The position numbers and the translations under genes are program-made. From an uncultured Porphyromonadaceae bacterium (GTDB lineage: Bacteria > Bacteroidota > Bacteroidia > Bacteroidales > Muribaculaceae), in contig CAMHQD010000002.1 of NCBI GenBank assembly GCA_946187345.1, positions 34,394 through 98,393 of the forward strand: a stretch of DNA of 64,000 bases, given 5' to 3'. The notes under the pieces are model-generated. The model searched no databases, was not told where the DNA came from, and saw only the letters and a list, made by a program, of their open reading frames with translations. Positions within the stretch are counted from its first letter, which is position 1; each line of letters opens with the position of its first letter. Below are positions 26,679 to 35,526 of the stretch, in pieces.

Positions 26679-28130
26679 TTATTTAATGAGGAAACGGTAG
26701 ATGTCGTTGCCATTTGCCCAGATGAGCAGTGCCAGCAGCAGAATCATACCCACCCATTGGGCATACTCGAGAAACTTGTCGCTGGGCTTGACACGACCAA
26801 AAGTAACCAACTCCACAAGCACAAACAATACATGGCCTCCATCCAACGCGGGAATCGGTAGGATATTCATCACCGCGAGGATGAGCGACAACAACGCTGT
26901 GATATTCCAAAATTGCACCCAGTCGAATGTGTCGGGAAAGATGCTGCCAATGGTTCCAAAACCGCCAACGCTTTTTGCGCCCTCGGCGGTAAAGATGTAT
27001 TTTAGTTGAGACACATAGTTTGTTAACGTTGTCCAGCCCAAAGTGATGCCACGGGGAATGGCTTCCCAAAGCGAGTACTCAACGCGTGTAACTTTATAGA
27101 ATTCTGTGATTGGTTGCAGAGCGATACCCAGTTTGCCGGCTTCGTCAATGGCTACAATGGCACTGTCGGCTTTGCTGTCGCGGACGAATTTCACACAAAC
27201 TTCCTTGCCCTTGAATTGTGCCAGAGCGGCAGTGAGATCATCAAAGTCGGGCGTAGCGATGCCGCCCACGCTAACAATATGGTCTCCGGGTTTGAGGCCG
27301 GCTTTTTCTGCACCCATACCCGGTGATAACTGGGCGATGTGCACCGGTAAGCGGTAACTGATAAAGGCTCGACCCTGCTCGGCATCCTCGTTGGCACGGA
27401 AGATAAAATCATCAGGCAACGTTATTCTCACAGTGTCACGATGATCACGCAACACGGTTAGCGTTTTTGCTGTCAGAATTTGGTTGACTACATCGGCATT
27501 GAGGTGGGTGAGTTTCTGTCCGTCGGCCTCCAACGGAATGTCGCCGTCAATAAGTCCTACAGCCTTGGCACTCGGGCCATAGGCCATGCCCAATGTGGCG
27601 TCGCTGAAGTTAACAAAGGCCTCGCCTTGAGTGTAGACTATGCCTGCATATATCACCAGTGCTGTGAGAAAGTTGAACAACACACCGCCCACCATGATGA
27701 GCAGGCGTTGCCATGCCGGTTTGCTGCGGAACTCCCACGGTCTGGCAGGTCGCTTGAGAGCCTCAGTGTCCATGCTCTCATCAATCATACCGCTCATTTG
27801 ACAGTAGCCACCCAGTGGCACCCAGCCGATGCCGTATGTTGTGGCGCGCCAACTCTGTTTTGCTTTAATTTCCACCTCTGTGGGCTCCGAACTTTCACAT
27901 ATCTGAGAATCTTCCGAACCTTCAGATGACTCATTCTTCACAAAAAACTCCAGTTTGTGCTTCAGTGGATTCCACCGCATAATTTGAAACTGCGGATGGA
28001 AAAATAGATAAAAACGCTCAACCCACACACCAAAGAGGCGTGCCATCGAGAAATGACCTAACTCGTGAACAAAGACGAGCATTCCAAGAGATAATAAAAG
28101 CAGTGTGACTTTTACCCAAAAAGGACTCAT
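26679..28130 (-). CDS. rseP: RIP metalloprotease RseP (site-2 protease)
   Basis: A 483-residue intramembrane zinc protease. HELGH is at 22-26 in the first helix; a PDZ domain with AGLKPGDHIVSVGGI lies near the middle and the third zinc-ligand motif NILPIPALDGGH near 435. It cleaves membrane anti-sigma factors after a first periplasmic cut. Odd: a Ser/Glu-rich insert (about residues 66-90; NESSEGSEDSQ, ESSEPTEVE) between the first helices. It is 36 bp downstream of dxr, a pairing common across bacteria. Confidence 0.94.
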   Translation of the reverse strand: MSPFWVKVTLLLLSLGMLVFVHELGHFSMARLFGVWVERFYLFFHPQFQIMRWNPLKHKLEFFVKNESSEGSEDSQICESSEPTEVEIKAKQSWRATTYGIGWVPLGGYCQMSGMIDESMDTEALKRPARPWEFRSKPAWQRLLIMVGGVLFNFLTALVIYAGIVYTQGEAFVNFSDATLGMAYGPSAKAVGLIDGDIPLEADGQKLTHLNADVVNQILTAKTLTVLRDHRDTVRITLPDDFIFRANEDAEQGRAFISYRLPVHIAQLSPGMGAEKAGLKPGDHIVSVGGIATPDFDDLTAALAQFKGKEVCVKFVRDSKADSAIVAIDEAGKLGIALQPITEFYKVTRVEYSLWEAIPRGITLGWTTLTNYVSQLKYIFTAEGAKSVGGFGTIGSIFPDTFDWVQFWNITALLSLILAVMNILPIPALDGGHVLFVLVELVTFGRVKPSDKFLEYAQWVGMILLLALLIWANGNDIYRFLIK

Positions 28131-28166
28131 ATCAGACGTTAGTTATTGGTCGTTAATTGTTAGTTG

Positions 28167-29333
28167 TTAGTGTTTCAAGTTCCCGGCGATGGCGCGAGCC
28201 TCGGTGTTGGTGGCTACATAATCATCGTAGGTAGGTTCAGCGATATACGGCACACGCTCCATTGTGGTAGTGATGATGCGGTGGATGTCGTTAAAGCCGA
28301 TACTTCCCTCGAGAAAAGCAGCCACAGCGATCTCGTTGGCAGCGTTCATCACGCACGGGGCATTGCCCCCACGACGAGCAGCGTCATACGCTACATCGAT
28401 GAGTGGGAACTTCTCACGATCAGGCTCCTCAAAAGTGAGCGACGCATAGTCTTTAAGTGTCATTCGGTGGGTTGGAGTTGCCAAGCGGCCGGCAGGCAGT
28501 CCGAGTGCGTAACGGATAGGCAAGTGCATATCAGGCAGGCCCAACTGCGCCTTCACGGAACCGTCTACAAATTCCACCATTGAATGTACTATCGACTGCG
28601 GATGAACAACGATGGTGATGCGATCCGGCTCAATGTCATATAACCAACGCGCCTCAATCATCTCGAAGCCCTTGTTCATCATCGTCGCACTGTCTATGGT
28701 GATTTTGGCGCCCATCGCCCAATTAGGATGCTTGAGGGCATCGGCGGCTGTCACTGTAGCAAGCCTCTCTCGTGGCATCGTGCGGAATGGGCCTCCACTT
28801 GCTGTGAGCAACAAGCGGTCAATGTCGTCATGGCGCTCACCCACGAGGCATTGCCAAAAGGCGCCATGCTCACTATCGACCGGATAAATATCGCTCTTGC
28901 TAGACTGCAGTAGGCGCGTGATTAAGTCGCCGGCCACCACAAGTGTCTCTTTATTGGCCAGCGCGATTGTCTTGCCGGCATTGATGGCGGCTATTGTCGG
29001 CTCGAGGCCGCTATAGCCAACCATAGCGGTTACTACAGTATCAACTTCGGGAAAAGTCACCGCTTCGGCAATGGCGTGAGCGCCACTTTGCACATCAATG
29101 GGAAGGTCTTTCAACGCGTCACGAACTGTGGGGTAGAGGTCATCGCGAGCAATGATAACGCGACGGGGCAGGTAGCGTTTGGCCTGTTCAATAAGCAATG
29201 CGGCACTACTGTTTGCCACAAGTAGACCCACTTCAAACAAATCTGGATATTCGGCCATGATGTCAAGCGTCTGCCGCCCAATTGAGCCGGTGCTTCCCAG
29301 AATAGCTATATTGCGTTTATTGTCGATATGCAT
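28167..29333 (-). CDS. dxr: 1-deoxy-D-xylulose 5-phosphate reductoisomerase
   Basis: Second MEP-pathway enzyme, converting DXP to 2-C-methyl-D-erythritol 4-phosphate with NADPH. From the ATG at 29333 (MHIDNKRNIAIL) it is 388 residues, the usual size; the in-frame extension to 29399 would start upstream of its promoter. Motifs: NADPH-binding GSTGSIGRQTL, ALANKETLVVAG, PVDSEHGAFWQC (metal/substrate), TASGGPFR, and MNKGFEMIEARWL. rseP follows. Confidence 0.96.
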   Translation of the reverse strand: MHIDNKRNIAILGSTGSIGRQTLDIMAEYPDLFEVGLLVANSSAALLIEQAKRYLPRRVIIARDDLYPTVRDALKDLPIDVQSGAHAIAEAVTFPEVDTVVTAMVGYSGLEPTIAAINAGKTIALANKETLVVAGDLITRLLQSSKSDIYPVDSEHGAFWQCLVGERHDDIDRLLLTASGGPFRTMPRERLATVTAADALKHPNWAMGAKITIDSATMMNKGFEMIEARWLYDIEPDRITIVVHPQSIVHSMVEFVDGSVKAQLGLPDMHLPIRYALGLPAGRLATPTHRMTLKDYASLTFEEPDREKFPLIDVAYDAARRGGNAPCVMNAANEIAVAAFLEGSIGFNDIHRIITTTMERVPYIAEPTYDDYVATNTEARAIAGNLKH

Positions 29334-29356
29334 AATGATTGTCGCAAATAGATTTG

Positions 29357-29364
29357 CAAAATTA
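29357..29364 (-). promoter_or_regulatory. -7 box of dxr
   Basis: Minus-strand TAATTTTG about 23 bp before the dxr start; no well-spaced TTG. Confidence 0.45.
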
Positions 29365-29472
29365 CAAAAATGCAGACAACTGACCACCATTTTCCACATT
29401 ATTTAACTAAAAAGATTAATGGTTATATATAAATTTCATATGCATCATTATGATTCTTATCCGATTTTTTTG

Positions 29473-29480
29473 TAAATTTG
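29473..29480 (+). promoter_or_regulatory. -7 box of lipoprotein gene
   Basis: TAAATTTG matches the -7 consensus; a start near 29487 leaves a short leader before the ATG at 29509. Confidence 0.55.
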
Positions 29481-29508
29481 CGGCATCAAAGAAAATATGT
29501 TTTTAATT

Positions 29509-30315
29509 ATGCGCGGTTTATTAAAATACTCAGTCCTTTTGTTTATCGGCGTTTGTGTTGCCTCTTGCGGAACAAAAGAGAAAGAATCGGTTGAGCAAGA
29601 GGATGAGCCTGTTGTGTTGCTGCCGGTTGACCAGACGGCTTACTTGAGTGGTCGTGTGGGACGTGGCGGCGGTGTCCACATGGTGCTTGACATCAAGGGT
29701 AAGAACGTGAAAGGTATATATTATTACGATAAATACGGCAAGAATCACGGGCTCACCGTTGAGGGTAAACTCAACGACGAGGGAATGTTGGAATTGTTCG
29801 AGACCAATGCCGAAGGACGTCCCACAGGCCACTTCGCGGGCTACTTTGGCAACTCCTTTGGCTACAAAGGCAATTTTGTCAATTACAATGCGACGCGGTC
29901 AACGTATGAACTTCACACCGATAGCGTGCGTGACAATGCCGGCGATGGTGATGGGCGTGGCTTCTTATCCAACCTACGGCAGAATCCGACCATTTTCCCG
30001 GAGGTAAGTGTGCCTGATTATTATGGCTATGCCGGCAATCTTGGCTATGACAACAATTATTCCACAGGCAGTTATGACTGGGACAGTCTGCTTGATTCTT
30101 ACGAGAAATATGTTGACAAGTATATAGCGGTTATCAGAAAGATAAATTCAGGCGATGCCAGTGTCGCCAACGAATACGCGTCACTGCTGATGCAGGCGCA
30201 AGACCTTGACAAGCGCATCCGTGATTGCTCAGGCGACCTCAGCGCGGCGCAGTTATCTCGTTACCAGCGCATCAATAACAAACTGCTACAGGCCGCGCAA
30301 GAGCTGAGACATTGA
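29509..30315 (+). CDS. hypothetical lipoprotein with beta-rich and C-terminal helical domains
   Basis: A 268-residue product from the ATG at 29509 (MRGLLKYSV), with an ATG at 29497 as the alternative. The hydrophobic N-terminus ends in a lipobox (GVCVASCGT), so it should be lipid-anchored. The first ~130 mature residues are beta-rich (YLSGRVGRGGGVHMVLDI, GIYYYDKYGKNHGLTVEGKL, GYFGNSFGYKGNFVNY). The last ~80 residues (WDSLLDSYEKYVDKYIAVI..., ending in AAQELRH) are helical and resemble the DUF6591 domain of Bacteroidales and Firmicutes lipoproteins; that match is a recollection of pattern. Function unknown. Confidence 0.75.
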   Translation: MRGLLKYSVLLFIGVCVASCGTKEKESVEQEDEPVVLLPVDQTAYLSGRVGRGGGVHMVLDIKGKNVKGIYYYDKYGKNHGLTVEGKLNDEGMLELFETNAEGRPTGHFAGYFGNSFGYKGNFVNYNATRSTYELHTDSVRDNAGDGDGRGFLSNLRQNPTIFPEVSVPDYYGYAGNLGYDNNYSTGSYDWDSLLDSYEKYVDKYIAVIRKINSGDASVANEYASLLMQAQDLDKRIRDCSGDLSAAQLSRYQRINNKLLQAAQELRH

Positions 30316-30344
30316 CAATCCGGAAACCGGACGCGGCGCTACGG

Positions 30345-31499
30345 TCAACTCATGCGAGACTTATAGTCATCATAGGTGAAGCGACGCAGCAGTTCAAGCG
30401 TGCCATCGGAATGTTGAAAAACAATGGCCGGGTGGTCAATGCCGTTAAACATTGTAGTCTTGACAGTTGTATAGTGGTTCATGTCGAGCAGTGTGAGGCG
30501 CTCGCCACGTTGCAGTTTATGGTCAAAACTCCAGTCGCCGACAAAGTCACCGCTCAAGCATGAGTTTCCACCAAGACGATATGTAGGCTTGGAATAGTCC
30601 ACATCGGGAAGCGCCTCGGCTATGGCGGGCTTGTAGGGCATCTCGAGGCAGTCCGGCATGTGACAGGCAAAAGAGACATCTACAATAGCAGTCTTGATGT
30701 CGCTGTTTTCCACAATATCCACCACACTGGCGACAAGGTCGCCGGTTTGCCAGCAGAACGCGCTGCCCGGCTCGAGGATGACCTCAAGATTTGGATAGCG
30801 TTCCTTGAATGTTCGCAACAATGTCACTAAGTGAACGCAATCATATCCCTTACGGGTCATCAGGTGACCTCCCCCCATGTTAATCCATTTCAATCGAGGC
30901 AACCACTGCCCGAATTGACGCTCAACAGCATCAAGCACCTTCTCCAAATCGTGGCTGTCGCTCTCGCACAAGGCATGGAAGTGGAAACCTTCAATGCCTT
31001 CGGGCAACTCATGAATCTTGTCGGCAGTCACTCCGAAGCGCGAACCAGCGCCGCACGGGTTGTAAATATCGGTCTCTACAACGCTGCACATCGGGTTGAT
31101 GCGAAGGCCACACGAGACGCGGTGCCATTTCTCATTGTTTCGCTTCTCACTTAAAATATTATTAGCGTCAATTTGCGACTTGAAGCGTAGATACTGATCC
31201 ACCGAATTGAAAGTAATGTGGCTGCTGCCGGCAATGAAAGCCTCTATTGAACTACGGGTATAGGCCGGACAATATGTGTGGGCCAAGCATCCCAGTTCCT
31301 CATTGGCCAGTAGCATCTCGTTTACCGAACTTGCCGTGGAGCGGATTCCGTACTCGCGCATCACTCCAAATGTGCGCCACAATGCGTTGGCCTTGAACGC
31401 CATGATGATATTCACCCCGGCGCGGCGCGCCACATCGGTAATCACATCAAGATTGCGCCGCAACTTATTCTCATATACAATATAAAATGGTGTCTCCAT
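30345..31499 (-). CDS. nspC: carboxynorspermidine decarboxylase
   Basis: A 384-residue fold-III PLP decarboxylase making norspermidine or spermidine from the carboxylated precursor. The PLP lysine is K36 in IIMAFKANAL; EPGSAFCWQTGDL and the C-terminal GNSCLSGDFVGDW (cysteine of the second active-site face) match NspC. The usual partner, carboxynorspermidine dehydrogenase, is not in the window. It starts 9 bp after the uvrD stop and is probably in the HSDR_N-uvrD operon. Confidence 0.93.
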   Translation of the reverse strand: METPFYIVYENKLRRNLDVITDVARRAGVNIIMAFKANALWRTFGVMREYGIRSTASSVNEMLLANEELGCLAHTYCPAYTRSSIEAFIAGSSHITFNSVDQYLRFKSQIDANNILSEKRNNEKWHRVSCGLRINPMCSVVETDIYNPCGAGSRFGVTADKIHELPEGIEGFHFHALCESDSHDLEKVLDAVERQFGQWLPRLKWINMGGGHLMTRKGYDCVHLVTLLRTFKERYPNLEVILEPGSAFCWQTGDLVASVVDIVENSDIKTAIVDVSFACHMPDCLEMPYKPAIAEALPDVDYSKPTYRLGGNSCLSGDFVGDWSFDHKLQRGERLTLLDMNHYTTVKTTMFNGIDHPAIVFQHSDGTLELLRRFTYDDYKSRMS

Positions 31500-31508
31500 A
31501 TTTTCAAT

Positions 31509-33839
31509 TTATTTTATCAGGAATCTGGCAAAATTAAGCACGAGACGACGTTGACCCAGTTGGCCGAATTCAACGGTAATTTGGGGATCATGACTCGTGG
31601 TGTCTAATGCCGTAATCACCCCGATGCCGAACCGCTCGTGTTCTATCACCATTCCCTCTGCCAGTTCGGCCGCCGTGTGGGTGCGGTATAGTCCCGAATG
31701 GCTTGCCGGTCGTGATGAAGGCGTAGATATGGTACGACGAGGCGGTGAGTACGGCGCGGCGGATTTCAACTCAACTCGGCGTCGCGGAGCCGGCCGGTCA
31801 AGGAACCGATCTGTAGTGTCATTGCTATCCCATCGTCGCGCCACCTGCAGGAAACGCGCATCGATGTCTCGCAGAAAGCGGCTCATTACACAGCGCTTCT
31901 GCTGGCCGAATACAGATCTCTGTTCGGCATATGTAATCATGCAAGACGTCTTGGCTCGTGTGATAGCCACATACATCAACCGCCGTTCCTCTTCAACCCC
32001 ATGCTGAGTCTCGACAGACATGGATGACGGGAACAGGTCCTCCTCCGCGCCAACGATTACTATGTGGGCAAATTCCAGACCTTTGGCGGCATGTACAGTC
32101 ATCAGTGTCACCCGGTCGTCATCGGCGTTCTTATCTTCGTCTTGGTCAGTCAGCAACGAAGTCTCAGCCAGAAAATCAGCCAGCGCCACACCGCCATCAA
32201 GACCCTCCTCTTGCTTGCCGCGCACGAAGTCGGCAGCCGCATTGATAAGTTCCCGTAAATTCTCCTGACGACTTATGTTTTCTGGTGTTTTGTCTCCGCA
32301 GAGCAGTGTCATCAATCCGGTACGCTCAATAACCTTGTTGGCGGCCTGCAAAGCATCCTCGCCATTTGTGACGACTTCGCCCAAATCCTTAATGAGATTG
32401 GCAAATTCTGCAAGTTTGCGTTTGGTTCCGGCATTAACAGGCAACCCGAGTTCATCAGCATTCGTTACAGCATGCCACAGACTGACGTTGTGGCGGAAAG
32501 CGACGTCGCGCAACTTGCCCACTGTGGTGTCACCGATGCCGCGTGGCGGATAGTTAATCACTCGCAGCAGAGCCTCATCATCGTCAGGATTGGTGACTAA
32601 TCGGAAGTATGCCACCGCATCCTTAATCTCTTTTCGCTGGTAGAACGACAATCCGCCATAGATGCGGTAGGGAATAGCGTCGCGCACATTACCGTGACTA
32701 TCGCGCCGTCCGCCGGTGCTCAGGGCCTGCTCAAGCACGCGGGATTGTGCGTTGGTGCGGTACAGCACAGCAATGTCACTATATGAGCAACCGGTTTGGG
32801 ATTTCACCCGCACTATATGGTTTGCGACTATGTATGCCTCCTCATAGTCGCTGTAGCAACGCACCACCTCGATAAGGCTGCCACGCTCGTTGGTCGAGAA
32901 GATGTGTTTTGGAATTTGGTGTTCATTGTGGGCGATAAGGGAATTAGCCGCGTCAATGATGTTTTGGGTCGAACGGTAATTACGCTCGAGTTTGAATGTT
33001 TGCAGCGATGGGTAGAAACGTCGTAATTGAAGTATATTATCAATATTCGCGCCGCGGAATGAATAAATTGATTGAGCGTCATCACCCACCACACAGAGCA
33101 TACCGTCTTTGCCACTGAGTTGTAACAGAATCATGTGTTGGGCAAAATTCGTATCTTGGTATTCGTCAACCAAAATATACCGGAACATCTCGCGGTATCT
33201 CTCGGCGACATCCGGATTGTCGCGCAGTAGCACATTGGTATTGAAAAGAAGGTCGTCAAAATCCATCGCGCCGGCGATGCGGCATCGATCGACATATGCC
33301 TGATATATGGCGGCCATCATTGGCCTTCCGGCTCGGTTGTCACGTTCCCTGAAGTCATTGTCGGCCGCATACACTGCCGGTGACAGCAGTTTGTTCTTAC
33401 AGTCGCTAATCACATCAAACACCACGCTTGGTGAATATACCTTCTCATCAAGTTGCATATCGCGCACAATCATCTTCACAAGCGCTCTTGAGTCACTCGT
33501 GTCATATATTGTATAATCATGGCGATATCCGATGCGCTCGGCGTTAACGCGCAACAAGCGCGCGAAAATCGAGTGAAATGTGCCCATCCACAATTGCCGA
33601 GCCACATCCGCGCCAGCCAAAGTCTCGATGCGCTCACGCATCTCGCGCGCAGCCTTGTTGGTGAACGTGAGTGCCATGATGCGATATGGAGCGTAGCCGT
33701 TGTGCAACAGATGCACAATCTTGTATGTCAGCACACGTGTCTTGCCAGAGCCGGCGCCGGCGATTACGAGTTGCGGCCCGGCAAGATATTCCACCGCCGC
33801 GCGCTGCTGCTCGTTCAGGTCATTCAAGTAGTCATTCAT
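31509..33839 (-). CDS. UvrD/PcrA-type DNA helicase
   Basis: A 776-residue superfamily 1A 3'-5' helicase. Walker A AGAGSGKT at 27-34; motif II YILVDEYQDTN; motif III GDDAQSIYSFRGA; motif IV KLERNYRST; motif V TVHAAKGLEF; motif VI YVAITRAK. The C-terminal ~50 residues form the PcrA/UvrD tail (HERFGIGVI...) that contacts RNA polymerase in relatives. It acts in excision repair and replication-conflict resolution. It overlaps the upstream nuclease-domain gene by 8 bp. Confidence 0.95.
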   Translation of the reverse strand: MNDYLNDLNEQQRAAVEYLAGPQLVIAGAGSGKTRVLTYKIVHLLHNGYAPYRIMALTFTNKAAREMRERIETLAGADVARQLWMGTFHSIFARLLRVNAERIGYRHDYTIYDTSDSRALVKMIVRDMQLDEKVYSPSVVFDVISDCKNKLLSPAVYAADNDFRERDNRAGRPMMAAIYQAYVDRCRIAGAMDFDDLLFNTNVLLRDNPDVAERYREMFRYILVDEYQDTNFAQHMILLQLSGKDGMLCVVGDDAQSIYSFRGANIDNILQLRRFYPSLQTFKLERNYRSTQNIIDAANSLIAHNEHQIPKHIFSTNERGSLIEVVRCYSDYEEAYIVANHIVRVKSQTGCSYSDIAVLYRTNAQSRVLEQALSTGGRRDSHGNVRDAIPYRIYGGLSFYQRKEIKDAVAYFRLVTNPDDDEALLRVINYPPRGIGDTTVGKLRDVAFRHNVSLWHAVTNADELGLPVNAGTKRKLAEFANLIKDLGEVVTNGEDALQAANKVIERTGLMTLLCGDKTPENISRQENLRELINAAADFVRGKQEEGLDGGVALADFLAETSLLTDQDEDKNADDDRVTLMTVHAAKGLEFAHIVIVGAEEDLFPSSMSVETQHGVEEERRLMYVAITRAKTSCMITYAEQRSVFGQQKRCVMSRFLRDIDARFLQVARRWDSNDTTDRFLDRPAPRRRVELKSAAPYSPPRRTISTPSSRPASHSGLYRTHTAAELAEGMVIEHERFGIGVITALDTTSHDPQITVEFGQLGQRRLVLNFARFLIK

Positions 33840-34293
33840 CGTTCGCTAATAACTGATAAAACGGAATGTCAGGCAAGAAATGGTAGTTATTCGTCTTATA
33901 GTCCATATGGCAGCAATAGTGTGTTATGCCGTTGCTGACCATCAGAAATTTAGCCCGCAATACCATATTGTATCGAGCGATTTGGTCAAATGTGCGTTGT
34001 GTCACCGCCACGCTCGGCGCCTTATATTCCACAATGGCGAGCGGCTCACCGGTCTTGTCGGCAATTAATGTGTCACAACGACGATGAATGCCATTTTGAG
34101 TCAGGGACACCTCATTCGCCATCAGCCCCTCAGGAAATCCCCGCTCTTCAATAAGAAAACGCGTGAAGTGCTGTCGCACCCATTCCTCGGGCGTCAATGC
34201 AACATACTTGCGACGAAGCCTATCCCAAATTGTCGCTCGTCCACATTCATCTTTTGATATGTTAAAATCGTATCTCGGCAGGTTAAGTTCCAT
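33832..34293 (-). CDS. stand-alone HSDR_N-type nuclease-domain protein
   Basis: A 153-residue protein matching the N-terminal nuclease domain of type I restriction HsdR subunits (HSDR_N_2). PD-(D/E)XK residues are intact: E61 in ANEVSLTQ, D74 in RRCDTLIAD, and E89-x-K91 in IVEYKAP. No helicase, HsdS or HsdM is attached; instead its stop overlaps the uvrD start (ATGAATGA). It is divergent from holA. Common in Bacteroidales as an unattached gene; whether it cuts DNA is unknown. Confidence 0.85.
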   Translation of the reverse strand: MELNLPRYDFNISKDECGRATIWDRLRRKYVALTPEEWVRQHFTRFLIEERGFPEGLMANEVSLTQNGIHRRCDTLIADKTGEPLAIVEYKAPSVAVTQRTFDQIARYNMVLRAKFLMVSNGITHYCCHMDYKTNNYHFLPDIPFYQLLANDE

Positions 34294-34302
34294 TTCTTTT
34301 AT

Positions 34303-34320
34303 TTAACTTTGCAAAGTTAA
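34303..34320. promoter_or_regulatory. palindromic divergent promoter pair between nuclease gene and holA
   Basis: The 18-bp perfect palindrome TTAACTTTGCAAAGTTAA holds two abutting -7 boxes: TAACTTTG on the plus strand (34304-34311, for holA) and TAACTTTG on the minus strand (34312-34319, for the nuclease-uvrD-nspC operon). The minus promoter also has TTG at 34341-34343 with a 21-bp spacer; the plus side has only a weak -33. Confidence 0.65.
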
Positions 34321-34347
34321 TTAAAAATTGGCTTATCCACCAACCTT

Positions 34348-35397
34348 ATGGCCGAAAAAAAAGAAAATATCACATACGCCTCACTGCGTTCAGAGGTCAA
34401 CAGCGGCAAGTTTCGTCCCATCTATGTACTGCAAGGCGAGGAACCTTATTATATCGACAAGTTGCAGGAACTCATCGTCCAGAAAGCGCTTGAAGATTGC
34501 GAGCCGGAGTTCAACCTAAATATGTTCTACGGTGACACGGCGCGTGTGGCCGATGTCATAACAGCCGCAAAGCAGTACCCGACTTTCGCGCCACGACGTG
34601 TTGTGGTATTGCGCGAGGCACAACTCATCGCCAAGCAGCCCGGTCACAAGGATGACCTTGACCTCTTGCAACACTATGCCTCAAGGCCTCTCGCGACAAC
34701 TGTCCTTGTTATTTGTCATAAAGGAGGGGATTTGAAGTCCAAGCCTTTAACCGAGGCTATGCGCAATACGCGTAGCGGAGTTGTATTCTCATCTCCCCGG
34801 TTACGCTCTGACCGTGACCTTCGGTCGGCAATCTCATCATACGTCACTTCTCTCGGTTGCTCTATTGACGCCAAGAGCGAACAGATGCTTGCGGACTCTA
34901 TCGGTGCGGATCTCTCAAGGATGTTTGGTGAACTTGATAAACTTAGCCTTCTCGTTGCAGATGACCGCAAAATCACACCTGAACTCATCGAGCGTAATGT
35001 CGGTATCAGCAAGGACTTCAACAACTTCGAACTCGAGGACGCATTACGCACCCGTGACGCAACCAAAGCATTCCGCATCATTGCATATTTTGAGCGTAAC
35101 CCCAAGAACAACCCGGTTGTTGTCACAGTCAGTATGCTATTCGGCTTCTTCTCTAACGTGCTGCTTGTTGCCACCGCCCGCGATCAATCTGTCGATGCGC
35201 TGATGTCTATCACTGGCACAAAGTCTCAGTGGAGGGTCGACAAATTCCGCGAGGCGGCACGCAACTACACCAAACGTGCCCTCGTCAATATCATCGGATA
35301 TATCCGCCGTTGTGACACTCGTGCCAAAGGCATCGGTTCGCGCCAGAACGAGTATGACCTTCTGCGTGAACTCATCTTCTCTATCCTTCACTCTTGA
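34348..35397 (+). CDS. holA: DNA polymerase III delta subunit
   Basis: A 349-residue clamp-loader subunit. YVLQGEEPYYIDKLQELI at the N-terminus is the HolA signature, with FAPRRVVVLREAQ and a C-terminal helical collar region (WRVDKFREAARNYTKRAL). It opens the beta clamp within the clamp-loader complex. Divergent from the HSDR_N gene via a palindromic promoter and convergent with PFOR. Confidence 0.92.
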   Translation: MAEKKENITYASLRSEVNSGKFRPIYVLQGEEPYYIDKLQELIVQKALEDCEPEFNLNMFYGDTARVADVITAAKQYPTFAPRRVVVLREAQLIAKQPGHKDDLDLLQHYASRPLATTVLVICHKGGDLKSKPLTEAMRNTRSGVVFSSPRLRSDRDLRSAISSYVTSLGCSIDAKSEQMLADSIGADLSRMFGELDKLSLLVADDRKITPELIERNVGISKDFNNFELEDALRTRDATKAFRIIAYFERNPKNNPVVVTVSMLFGFFSNVLLVATARDQSVDALMSITGTKSQWRVDKFREAARNYTKRALVNIIGYIRRCDTRAKGIGSRQNEYDLLRELIFSILHS

Positions 35398-35447
35398 ATT
35401 TAGTTCAAGAAAGGCGTCAAGAGTACAATCCGCTTTCAATGACGAGA

Positions 35448-35503
35448 GAAAAATCTCCCGCTAAACTCATTAATTACACGGATTAATGAGTTTAGCGGGA
35501 GAT
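35448..35503 (-). terminator. 22-bp perfect hairpin terminator of the PFOR gene
   Basis: Arms 35453-35474 and 35482-35503 are a perfect 22-bp inverted repeat around a 7-base loop (TACACGG). On the minus strand it is followed by a T run, fitting termination of the PFOR transcript; on the plus strand (holA side) no T tract follows. Confidence 0.8.
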
Positions 35504-35526
35504 ATCATAATCGTCTATGGGAGCGC

